Source: Gemmatimonadales bacterium
GTDB lineage: Bacteria; Gemmatimonadota; Gemmatimonadetes; Gemmatimonadales; GWC2-71-9
Assembly (NCBI GenBank): GCA_041390145.1
Contig: JAWKQM010000007.1
Span: 62,001-126,000, forward strand
Direction: 5' to 3'
DNA: 64,000 nt
Shown: positions 39,279 to 46,962 of the stretch, piece by piece
How positions within the stretch are numbered: the stretch's first letter is position 1
Layout: every line of letters begins with the position of its first letter
The notes under the pieces: generated by a model
Seen by the model: the letters and a program-made list of their open reading frames with translations, nothing else
What the model was told of the DNA's origin: nothing
Database searches by the model: none
Program-made: the position numbers and the translations under genes

Positions 39279-40499
39279 ATGGACCAGACCTATTTCCGGA
39301 AGGGCTTCGGGCTCAAGAAGGATATCCAGGGAACGCTCACCTCCGACTATGCGAGCGGCGTGGTGGACGCCTTCCTCAAGGGCGGCCACACCCTCGTCGC
39401 GGGGCCGTTGACCTTCCGGCTCGCGAAGGAGTTCGGCTTCTGCTACGGCGTGGACCGGGCGGTCGAGTACGCCTATGAGACCAGGGCGAAGTTCCCGGGG
39501 CGGCCGATCGCGCTGGTCGGCGAGATCATCCACAACCCGCACGTCAACGCCCGGCTGCGGCAGATGGGGGTCCGGTTTCTCGAGCATGGCGCCGATGGGG
39601 AATTCGACTTTGCCGGGGTGACGGCGGAGGACGTGGTGATCATGCCGGCCTTCGGCGTGACGATCCGCGACTTCGAGCGGCTCCGGGCCATCGGCTGCGT
39701 GCTGGTGGACACCACCTGCGGCTCGGTGCTCAACGTCTGGAAGCGTGTTGATTCCTACGCCCGGGACGGGTTCACCGCGATCATCCACGGCAAGAGCTAC
39801 CACGAGGAGACGAAGGCCACGGCGAGCCAGGTCACCAAGCATCCCGGTGGCCGGTACCTCGTGGTGTACGACATGGACGAGGCACGGCTGGTGTGCGAGT
39901 TCATCGAGGGCCGGGGCGACGCCGCGGCGCTGGCCGAGCGGTTCGCGGGGAAGACCTCGCCGGGGTTCGACTTTGCGACGGACCTGCAGCGGGTGGGGAT
40001 CGCCAACCAGACCACGATGCTGGCGGGGGAGTCGCTGGCCATCGCGGCGGAGTTCGGGGCGAGCATGGCGCGGCGCTACGGGGAGGCGCACCGCGACGAG
40101 CACTTCCGGAGCTTCGACACCATCTGTTCCGCCACGCAGGAGCGGCAGGACGCCGTGCTCGCGCTGCTCGAGGAGCCGCTCGACCTGATGGTGGTGGTGG
40201 GTGGTTACAACTCGAGCAATACCTGCAACCTGGCGGCCATCTGTGCGGCCAACGGGGTCCGGACCGTCCATATCGAGGATGCCGACTGCATCGACGTGGA
40301 GGCGGGGGCGGTGCGGCACCAGCCGATCCGCACCAAGGCCGAGGAACGGATCGAGGGGTGGCTCTCCGGCGCCCGGCGGATAGGTTTGACGGCAGGCGCC
40401 TCGACCCCCAACAACAAGATCGGTGAAACCGTCGTGCGGATCTGTGAGAGCGCCGGCGTGATCACCGAACTTCGGGAGACGCTGACTCCGACCAGCTGA
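39279..40499 (+). CDS. ispH: 4-hydroxy-3-methylbut-2-enyl diphosphate reductase, long form
   Basis: A 406-residue iron-sulfur enzyme of the MEP pathway, the last step to IPP and DMAPP. Cluster Cys: 55 (FGFCYGVDRAVE), 147 (DTTCGSV) and 283 (DTICSATQERQ). Substrate motif GGYNSSNT at 308-315. Glu/Thr site KSYHEETKAT. It is longer than the E. coli enzyme (about 316) owing to an N-terminal extension and an insert, like the cyanobacterial/plant form. The first strand of a run of genes transcribed rightward with short gaps. Confidence 0.95.
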   Translation: MDQTYFRKGFGLKKDIQGTLTSDYASGVVDAFLKGGHTLVAGPLTFRLAKEFGFCYGVDRAVEYAYETRAKFPGRPIALVGEIIHNPHVNARLRQMGVRFLEHGADGEFDFAGVTAEDVVIMPAFGVTIRDFERLRAIGCVLVDTTCGSVLNVWKRVDSYARDGFTAIIHGKSYHEETKATASQVTKHPGGRYLVVYDMDEARLVCEFIEGRGDAAALAERFAGKTSPGFDFATDLQRVGIANQTTMLAGESLAIAAEFGASMARRYGEAHRDEHFRSFDTICSATQERQDAVLALLEEPLDLMVVVGGYNSSNTCNLAAICAANGVRTVHIEDADCIDVEAGAVRHQPIRTKAEERIEGWLSGARRIGLTAGASTPNNKIGETVVRICESAGVITELRETLTPTS

Positions 40500-40507
40500 G
40501 GTTCCCG

Positions 40508-41974
40508 ATGGCCCTCCGCATGTCCAACGCCTCCCGATATATCGCGGCCACCCTGACCGCTGCCACGCTGATGGCCTGCAACGACCCCTCGAGCGTCGAC
40601 TCCCCCTACATCGTGACCCCGGTGACCACCGGTGCGTTGTCTGGGACGCCCGGCTGGGCGCTCACCGATACGCTCGTGGTCGAGGTGCGCGATGTCGACG
40701 GCAACCTGGTGCCGGGCGCCAAGGTGACCTGGTCGTTGCCGAACGGCGGGCGGCTGGCGGTCCAGCTGGCGGACGCAGACGACCCGAAGCATGGAACGAC
40801 CGACGACCGCGGGCGCAATTACGCCGTCTGGACACTGGGATTGGACGAGGGGACGCAGGTGGCCAAGGTGGCGGCGGGGCTCACAGGGGTGCCGGTGGAG
40901 TTCGAGGCGGAAGCAACGGTGCTCCATGCCAAGCAGGTGGCGGCCGGCGGCGCGCATGCCTGCGCGATCCTGAACGACCAGCGCTTGGTCTGCTGGGGTT
41001 CCAACTCCAATGGCGGCCTCGGTACTGGCGACGCGCCATCCTACGTCACGAGGTGGCCGGTGCCGCTCCCGGGGTTGCCCGCAGCGCTTGAGGTTCGCGC
41101 GGCCACCGACGATCTCACCTGCGCGCGGGACCTCGCGGGTGATGTTTGGTGCTGGGGCAGCAACTATTTTGGCCAGGCGGGGCCGGTAGCCTCGATGCCG
41201 TTTCAGTTGACCCCTGTGCGGGTGCCCGGTGCCGAAGGCGCAAGCCGGATTGCTCTCCGGTCGGACTACACGGGGCACACCTGTGCCTTGGTGAGCAGCG
41301 AGGCACGATGCTGGGGATCGAACAACTACGGCCAACTGGGCACGGGGAGCACCACGTCCTCCTCGGCGCCACAGCCGGTTGTGGGGAGCGGAGAATTCGT
41401 GGGCATTGTCGCTGGCTATGGCCGAACCTGTGCGCTCGATGTCGATGGCGAGACCTGGTGCTGGGGCGACGGAAGCGGAGACTCCTTCTCCCCGCTCCCG
41501 TCGGGCACCTATACCGTGCCGACCCGCCCGATCCCGGGACAGCACTACTACTCCCTGGCCGTCGGGGAGACCTCGGTTTGTGGCATCCAGCTCAGTGGAG
41601 TGGCCACCTGTTTTGGGTCGATGGGAGACGGCGGATTGGGTACCAGGATCGATTATCCATTCCACACCACTGCTCCGGTGCGCCCAGATGTCGGCGAGAG
41701 TTTCGCTGCCGTGACAGCCGACGGCTCTAGCTCGTTCTTCGGGACCTCACGCTACGGGGAGGTCTTCTGGTGGGGGGGAGAGTACCATTCGGGATTCACC
41801 ATGCGCCCACTCCCCATTACGCCGAGCTTCAGGGTCATCGACATCTCTGCCAGCCGGGGCCAGTACTGCGTTATCTCGGAGGCGGGCGGAGTGTATTGCG
41901 GGAAGCGAGATCGCGAGTACGCATTTCATGGGGAGGAGCGGTTGATAGGGGTACCAGCGATAATGACTCCGTGA
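40508..41974 (+). CDS. RCC1-repeat lipoprotein, copy A
   Basis: A 488-residue exported lipoprotein (lipobox TLMACN, Cys24). The N-terminal about 110 residues hold an Ig-like (Big-1) domain (TDTLVVEVRDVDGNLVPGAK, VTWSLPNGG), then RCC1 propeller repeats with the Cys/Trp/Gly signature (CAILNDQRLVCWGSNS, CARDLAGDVWCWGSN). The seven-bladed propeller likely binds a surface ligand; no partner is known. It is followed by a paralog that overlaps its stop by 4 bases. Confidence 0.85.
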   Translation: MALRMSNASRYIAATLTAATLMACNDPSSVDSPYIVTPVTTGALSGTPGWALTDTLVVEVRDVDGNLVPGAKVTWSLPNGGRLAVQLADADDPKHGTTDDRGRNYAVWTLGLDEGTQVAKVAAGLTGVPVEFEAEATVLHAKQVAAGGAHACAILNDQRLVCWGSNSNGGLGTGDAPSYVTRWPVPLPGLPAALEVRAATDDLTCARDLAGDVWCWGSNYFGQAGPVASMPFQLTPVRVPGAEGASRIALRSDYTGHTCALVSSEARCWGSNNYGQLGTGSTTSSSAPQPVVGSGEFVGIVAGYGRTCALDVDGETWCWGDGSGDSFSPLPSGTYTVPTRPIPGQHYYSLAVGETSVCGIQLSGVATCFGSMGDGGLGTRIDYPFHTTAPVRPDVGESFAAVTADGSSSFFGTSRYGEVFWWGGEYHSGFTMRPLPITPSFRVIDISASRGQYCVISEAGGVYCGKRDREYAFHGEERLIGVPAIMTP

Positions 41975-43419
41975 GCACCCGCATTCTCCCCCACGTGCTA
42001 CTGGGCGCGGTTGCCACCCTCACCGCCTGCAACGACCCCTCGAGCGTCGATTCCCCCTACATCGTCACCCCGGTGACGACGACGGCGCTGGCCGGGACGC
42101 CCGGCTGGCCGCTCAACGACACGCTCGTGGTCGAGGTGCGCGACGCCGAGGGGCATCTCGTGCCGGGCGCCAAGGTGACCTGGTCGCTGCCGAGTGGCGG
42201 TCGGCTCGCCGTCCAGCTGGCGGATGCCGAAGACCGGATGACGGGCACCACGGACAGCGACGGGCACAACTACGCGGTCTGGACGCTGGGGTTGGACGAG
42301 GGGACGCAGGTGGCCAAGGTGGCGGCGGGGTTCGGGGAACCGGTGACGTTTGCGGCTTCGGCGACGGTGCTGCACGCTGTCTCAGTCTCGGTCGCCTCAG
42401 GATACACGTGCGCCGTTCTGTCCGACAACCGACCGGTCTGCTGGGGCCAGAATCAGTATGGCCAACTCGGCACCGGCGACACGCTCGCTCGTGCCACTCC
42501 TACCCCGGTCGTCGGCCTGCCCGCGGTACAAGAGATCCAGGTGTCGAATGGATATGGTGCCGTCACCTGTGCCCGCGACCTTGCAGGTGACGTCTGGTGT
42601 TGGGGGTACGATCCCTACGGGGCAGGGGGTCCGGCCGCCAGCGAGGCTCCGCAGCTCCTGCCCTCCCGGGTGGCCGGGGCGGAGGGCGCCGTGTCGCTTG
42701 CCCTCGGCCCGCAATACGGTGGCCACACCTGCGCGGTGTTCCCTGGGGGTGGCGCCAAGTGCTGGGGATACAATGGGACGGGGATGCTCGGCACCGGTGA
42801 TCTCGTATCCTCAGCGTCACCACGAACGGTCATCGGGAACAACAGCTTCAGCCGCGTCTTTGCGTCGGATGATCTCACCTGCGCCCTCGACTCCGATGGA
42901 GAGGTCTGGTGCTGGGGGAATGTCTACAACCAGCTGTCCCCACTTCCCTATGGGATCTATACTTCGCCGGTCCGCCCCGTCCCGGGATACCGGTTCGTCT
43001 CCCTCGCCATCAGTTGGTACGGGGTATGTGGCATCCAGCCGGATGGTTCCACGTCGTGCTTTGGAGACTGGTCGGCCACGGGGAGGCCGTATCCCCCACC
43101 CACGAGGAGTGGTGTGACCACCGAACCGGTGCATCCCGATCTCCAACCCAATCTTGCGGAGATCGGAACCGATGGGGCCCGGCTCATGTTCGGGCTGTCA
43201 CGGTATGGTGAAACCTATTTTTGGGGGGAGTACTGGGAAAATCCGGATCCCACGTCTCGCGTCATCCAGCGCCCGCGGTTCGTGAAGATCGCTGGCGGCT
43301 ACTACCAATTTTGCGGGATCGCCGAGTCAGGTGGACTCTACTGCGGGAATATTCCGCGGTACCAGAACCCCGAGAGTCGCATCAGCCTCTTTGGGGTCCC
43401 GTCCCTCGTGAATCCGTGA
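41971..43419 (+). CDS. RCC1-repeat lipoprotein, copy B
   Basis: A 482-residue paralog of copy A. Start GTG overlapping the stop of copy A (GTGA); the longer frame upstream is translated from copy A's DNA and is not real. Lipobox ATLTACN. Segments such as NDPSSVDSPYIVTPVTT and LDEGTQVAKVAAG are identical to copy A, while the RCC1 blades have diverged (CAVLSDNRPVCWGQN). Tandem duplication. Confidence 0.85.
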   Translation: MSTRILPHVLLGAVATLTACNDPSSVDSPYIVTPVTTTALAGTPGWPLNDTLVVEVRDAEGHLVPGAKVTWSLPSGGRLAVQLADAEDRMTGTTDSDGHNYAVWTLGLDEGTQVAKVAAGFGEPVTFAASATVLHAVSVSVASGYTCAVLSDNRPVCWGQNQYGQLGTGDTLARATPTPVVGLPAVQEIQVSNGYGAVTCARDLAGDVWCWGYDPYGAGGPAASEAPQLLPSRVAGAEGAVSLALGPQYGGHTCAVFPGGGAKCWGYNGTGMLGTGDLVSSASPRTVIGNNSFSRVFASDDLTCALDSDGEVWCWGNVYNQLSPLPYGIYTSPVRPVPGYRFVSLAISWYGVCGIQPDGSTSCFGDWSATGRPYPPPTRSGVTTEPVHPDLQPNLAEIGTDGARLMFGLSRYGETYFWGEYWENPDPTSRVIQRPRFVKIAGGYYQFCGIAESGGLYCGNIPRYQNPESRISLFGVPSLVNP

Positions 43420-44378
43420 CCATCCGCCAGCTCTCCCTCGGCGGCATCCCTGCCGTCTCCCTTTCCAACGATCTGCTCGAGCTGGTGATCGCTCCCACCC
43501 TCGGCATGAAGATCACCAACCTGCGCCGCCGCCGGGGCCGGGAGTGGCTCTGGCGCAACCCGGCCATCCCCTACGCGCCGGGCGTCCCCGGCAGCTCCTA
43601 CGTGGAGACTGCCGACAGCGGCGGCTGGGACGAGTGCTTTCCCACCATTCAGCCATCGCGCATTCCCGGCGCGCCGCCCGAGACGCCGCCCCTCCCCGAT
43701 CACGGCGAGCTCTGGTCCGCCCGCTGGGAATCCCGCATCTACGAGCACGCCGAAGGGACGGTGATCTCCGGCACCGCACGGGGCGCGGCGCTGCCATATG
43801 AGTTCACACGAGAGGTCTCGCTCTCGGCGGACGAGCCCATCGCGGTGTTCCGCTACCGGGTCCGGCACACCGGCGGCGCCCCGTTCCCCTGGATCTGGGC
43901 CGCGCATCCGCTCTTCGGTGTGCGCCCGGGGATGCGGATCGTCCTTCCCACGGTGGAGCAGGTGCGATGCTCCGACGTGGTGGGGCGGAACGACTGGTCG
44001 GCAGGGGAGGTCGTCCCTTGGCCGCTCGATGCGGGAGCCGACGCGTTCGTGTTCCCCGAGCAGCCGGGGTGGGCCGCGATGGTCCATGCCGACGTCGGCA
44101 GCTCGGGTCGGGTGCTGCTGCAGGACCCGGAGGCGGGGGAGTGGCTCGATTTCCTGGTCGATCCGCTGGACACCCCGCAGGTGGGACTCTGGCTCAACTG
44201 TGGCGGGTGGGCCCCAGGGGGCATCGAGCCCTACTACAACTGCGCCATCGAACCCGGCATCGGCGCGCCCGGACGACTGCAGGATGCTGCAGGGGACTGG
44301 GGGGTGGCCCCGACCTTGCACCCCGGTGAAGAGCGCGCGTGGCGGCTGACCGTGGGCCTCTGGAACGAGGAGGACTAG
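43416..44378 (+). CDS. Aldose 1-epimerase-like protein
   Basis: A 320-residue GalM-like beta-sandwich protein (DLLELVIAPTLGMKITNLR, WDECFPTI, WAAHPLFGV, GIEPYYNCAIEPG). It is expected to mutarotate a sugar or bind it; the substrate and whether the catalytic His/Glu pair is complete are uncertain. GTG start overlaps the stop of RCC1 copy B, so the three genes 40508-44378 form a tight operon. Confidence 0.82.
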   Translation: MTIRQLSLGGIPAVSLSNDLLELVIAPTLGMKITNLRRRRGREWLWRNPAIPYAPGVPGSSYVETADSGGWDECFPTIQPSRIPGAPPETPPLPDHGELWSARWESRIYEHAEGTVISGTARGAALPYEFTREVSLSADEPIAVFRYRVRHTGGAPFPWIWAAHPLFGVRPGMRIVLPTVEQVRCSDVVGRNDWSAGEVVPWPLDAGADAFVFPEQPGWAAMVHADVGSSGRVLLQDPEAGEWLDFLVDPLDTPQVGLWLNCGGWAPGGIEPYYNCAIEPGIGAPGRLQDAAGDWGVAPTLHPGEERAWRLTVGLWNEED

Positions 44379-44440
44379 CGGACCGGCCGTTTGCGCTGCA
44401 CCTTAGCTGCCCCTTGTTCCCCGACCCGGATGCAGGCGCA

Positions 44441-44818
44441 ATGGCCCGACCGATGTCCGACGCATACCGCCTGGTGCAGGCCGCGATCGCCGACCTGCCC
44501 AACGTCACCACCCGGAAGATGTTCGGGGCGGAGGCGTACTTTCACGGGCGGCGGATGTTCGCCTTCCTGCGCGAGGACCTGGTGGTGCTGAAGCTCCCGG
44601 AGAGCCAGCGCGAGGAGTTGCTGGAAGCGAAGGCGGCGCGGCCGTTCCTGGTGAACGAAAACGCCGGATTCGGGCGGTGGGTGGAAATACCGGGGACGGG
44701 TGAGGCGGCGGAACGGGCGGTCCTGCTGGTGCAGTCGGCCTACGCCGCCGCCAAGCGTCCCGACCGCGACGGACCTCGCCGCCGGCGCAGACGGCGGGCC
44801 ACGAAGACGGAAGCCTGA
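44441..44818 (+). CDS. TfoX N-terminal domain protein
   Basis: A 125-residue TfoX-like protein (ATTRKMFGA-type core: NVTTRKMFGAEAYFHGRRMF, FLREDLVVLKLPE), ending in a strongly basic tail (RRRRRRRATKTEA). Full TfoX regulates competence; this N-domain-only form is common and functionally unclear. Start could also be the Met four residues later. Not translationally coupled to the epimerase. Confidence 0.8.
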   Translation: MARPMSDAYRLVQAAIADLPNVTTRKMFGAEAYFHGRRMFAFLREDLVVLKLPESQREELLEAKAARPFLVNENAGFGRWVEIPGTGEAAERAVLLVQSAYAAAKRPDRDGPRRRRRRRATKTEA

Positions 44819-44834
44819 CGACACCGGCCCACTC

Positions 44835-45791
44835 CTACGAGTGGGCCGTTTCCTTTTCCTGCCGTTGCGCCAGCATCCGCGCCACCGCCGCGATGGTGAG
44901 CGGCGCACTCCCCTCCGCCCGATTGTTCACCAGCACATAGGCCGGGATCCGTGCCTTCACCGCCGTCTCGATGAGCCGGACGAGATCGGCGCGCAGCTCG
45001 GGATTCCGGTCCTGGATCCGGTCGTAGGGCTGGAAGGCGTCCACCGCCGCGGCGTAGTACCGCCCCGGCCGGAGCAGCGCGCGTGCCACCACGAACGGCG
45101 CCCCGATGGCGCCCGGCAGGTCGAGCTGCTCCCCGATGGACGGCATGCGGGTCCACGAATTGAAGCAGTGCGCCACGCTGTGCTCCCGCAGCACGGCAAA
45201 GTACGCCGGCGTCAGGTACTCCTCGTTCCGGAGTTCCACCGCGTAGGGGGCGGAACGGGGGAGGGCGGAGAAGAACGCATCGAGCCGGTCGGCGAACGCC
45301 TGCGGCGCCGGCTTCGACTTGCCGGTCAGTGCCTGGAACTCGAAAATGAACGGGCCGATGTGATCGCTGAAGTGCCGCAGGCAGGGATCGAGCACCGCCT
45401 CGATGAAGAGCTCAGGATTGAGAAAGTCCGGGTTCGGCTGCCCGGCGTGGGCCTTGTCGCGCATCTTGGAGTGGGTGTGCACGGTAATCCGGTCCCAGAC
45501 CTTGCTGGCACAGCGGAATCCGGCCGGCAGGGCGGAGGCGTACTCGGTGAGCGTCTTCTCCGACATCGGGTTGTAGAAGCTGGAGTCGATGCCGACCGTG
45601 GAGAAGAGCGGCCACCGGGCGTACTCGGCAAGCATCTTTCCGCTGGCGCCGCTCTTGGGATACTTCTTGTGGTAGATGAGTCCCTGCCACCCCGGGTAAT
45701 TCCACGACGACGTCCCGAAGTGCACGCCGGCCGGGAGCGCGGTCCGGAGGCGATCGAGCTCCTCCGGTACAACAGTGTCGTCGGTCGTCAC
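44835..45791 (-). CDS. DUF72 family protein
   Basis: A 318-residue TIM-barrel-like DUF72 protein (HFGTSSWNYPGWQGLIYHKK, EYARWPLFSTVGIDSSFY, VELRNEEYLT, VLVNNRAEGSAP). Role unknown. GTG start one base after the stop of the sugar dehydrogenase gene; the longer open frame upstream is a shadow of that gene. Confidence 0.88.
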   Translation of the reverse strand: MTTDDTVVPEELDRLRTALPAGVHFGTSSWNYPGWQGLIYHKKYPKSGASGKMLAEYARWPLFSTVGIDSSFYNPMSEKTLTEYASALPAGFRCASKVWDRITVHTHSKMRDKAHAGQPNPDFLNPELFIEAVLDPCLRHFSDHIGPFIFEFQALTGKSKPAPQAFADRLDAFFSALPRSAPYAVELRNEEYLTPAYFAVLREHSVAHCFNSWTRMPSIGEQLDLPGAIGAPFVVARALLRPGRYYAAAVDAFQPYDRIQDRNPELRADLVRLIETAVKARIPAYVLVNNRAEGSAPLTIAAVARMLAQRQEKETAHS

Positions 45792-45792
45792 G

Positions 45793-46962
45793 TCAGCTGC
45801 CCGGGGCGATCCGGTAGATGGTGCCGCTCGCGAGGACGACGTACAGCTCTCCGCGGGCGTCTTCGCCGAAACTGGTGATCTGTTGTTTCGTGTCGAGCGT
45901 AGGCCAGGACCTGGCGTCCGCGGCGCTGCCGTTGCGGTAGACGAAGCTCCGGATCCACCCGTTGCAGTAGTCCCCGTAGAAGTAGGTGCCGACCAGTTCC
46001 GGGATGGCTTCTCCCCGGTACACAAAGCCGCCGGTAATCGAGCAGCCGTCGCCATGGCCATACTCGACGACCGGCATGACAAGCCCGGTCCGGTTGCAGG
46101 TGCTGCTCTTGTAGCAGTGGTCGCCCTCCATGATGGCCCAGCCGTAGTTCTCGCCGCCGGTGCTGGCGGCGGGCTGCACATCCACTTCCTCCCACGCGTT
46201 CTGTCCGACGTCAGCGATGTAGAGATCGCCGGTGGCGCGGTCGAAGCTGTAGCGCCATGGATTGCGGAGGCCCCAGTTCCAGAGCTCGCCGCGCACGTTC
46301 GGCTGTCCCACGAAGGGGTTGGTGGCCGGAATGGTGTAGGGCGCGCCATGGTCGATGTCGAGGCGCAGCAGCGACCCCAGGAGGTCGTCGCGGTTCTGGC
46401 CGTGGCCCTGGGGGTCACCGCCGCTGCCGCCGTCGCCAAACCCGGCGTAGAGGTAGCCGTCCGGCCCGAAGAGGACGTTGCCGCCGTTGTGGTTGCCGTA
46501 GGGCTGGGCCACCTCGAGGATCACCTGCTCGGTGGCGGGGTCGAGCACGTCGGGGTCGGCGCCGGTGGTGAACGTGGCGATGCGGCTTGTCCCGCCGCCG
46601 GTGCTGCCCGCCACGGTGAAGCTCAGCACCACCCGCCCGTCGGTGGGATGGAAGGCCAGGCCGAGAAGTCCCTGCTCGCTCCCGGTCGTCACGCGGCCGC
46701 TCAGGTCGATGAACGGCGTGGGCAGGAGGACGCCGTGCTCGATGATCCGCACGGTGCCCCGCTTCTCCACGACGAAGAGCCGGCTGGTATCGCCCGGTGC
46801 GGCGGTGACGAGCACCGGCATGTTCAGTCCGCTCGCGACTTGTTCGAGCCGGACCTGGGCCGTGCCCGGCGGCAGCGTGCTTGTTGGGGTGTCGCCCGCG
46901 CACATCAGGAACAGGCCGAGACACGCGGTGCTGGCGGTGAGCGAGCGGAACAGTCGCGGCAT
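45793..46962 (-). CDS. Lipoprotein PQQ-type sugar dehydrogenase-like protein
   Basis: A 389-residue six-bladed propeller of the soluble glucose/sorbosone dehydrogenase family. Lipobox GLFLMCAG. Motifs GLLGLAFHP, QPYGNHNGGNVLFGPDGYLY (catalytic-type His), GLRNPWRYSFD and DVGQNAWEE. Such proteins oxidise aldoses with PQQ in the periplasm. Start overlaps the MscS stop by one base (TGATG). Cofactor occupancy and substrate are not provable here. Confidence 0.88.
   Translation of the reverse strand: MPRLFRSLTASTACLGLFLMCAGDTPTSTLPPGTAQVRLEQVASGLNMPVLVTAAPGDTSRLFVVEKRGTVRIIEHGVLLPTPFIDLSGRVTTGSEQGLLGLAFHPTDGRVVLSFTVAGSTGGGTSRIATFTTGADPDVLDPATEQVILEVAQPYGNHNGGNVLFGPDGYLYAGFGDGGSGGDPQGHGQNRDDLLGSLLRLDIDHGAPYTIPATNPFVGQPNVRGELWNWGLRNPWRYSFDRATGDLYIADVGQNAWEEVDVQPAASTGGENYGWAIMEGDHCYKSSTCNRTGLVMPVVEYGHGDGCSITGGFVYRGEAIPELVGTYFYGDYCNGWIRSFVYRNGSAADARSWPTLDTKQQITSFGEDARGELYVVLASGTIYRIAPGS

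Noticed and set aside
41770..41970. N-terminal extension of RCC1 copy B
   Set aside because: Translated from out-of-frame DNA of copy A; the lipoprotein signal begins at the GTG at 41971.
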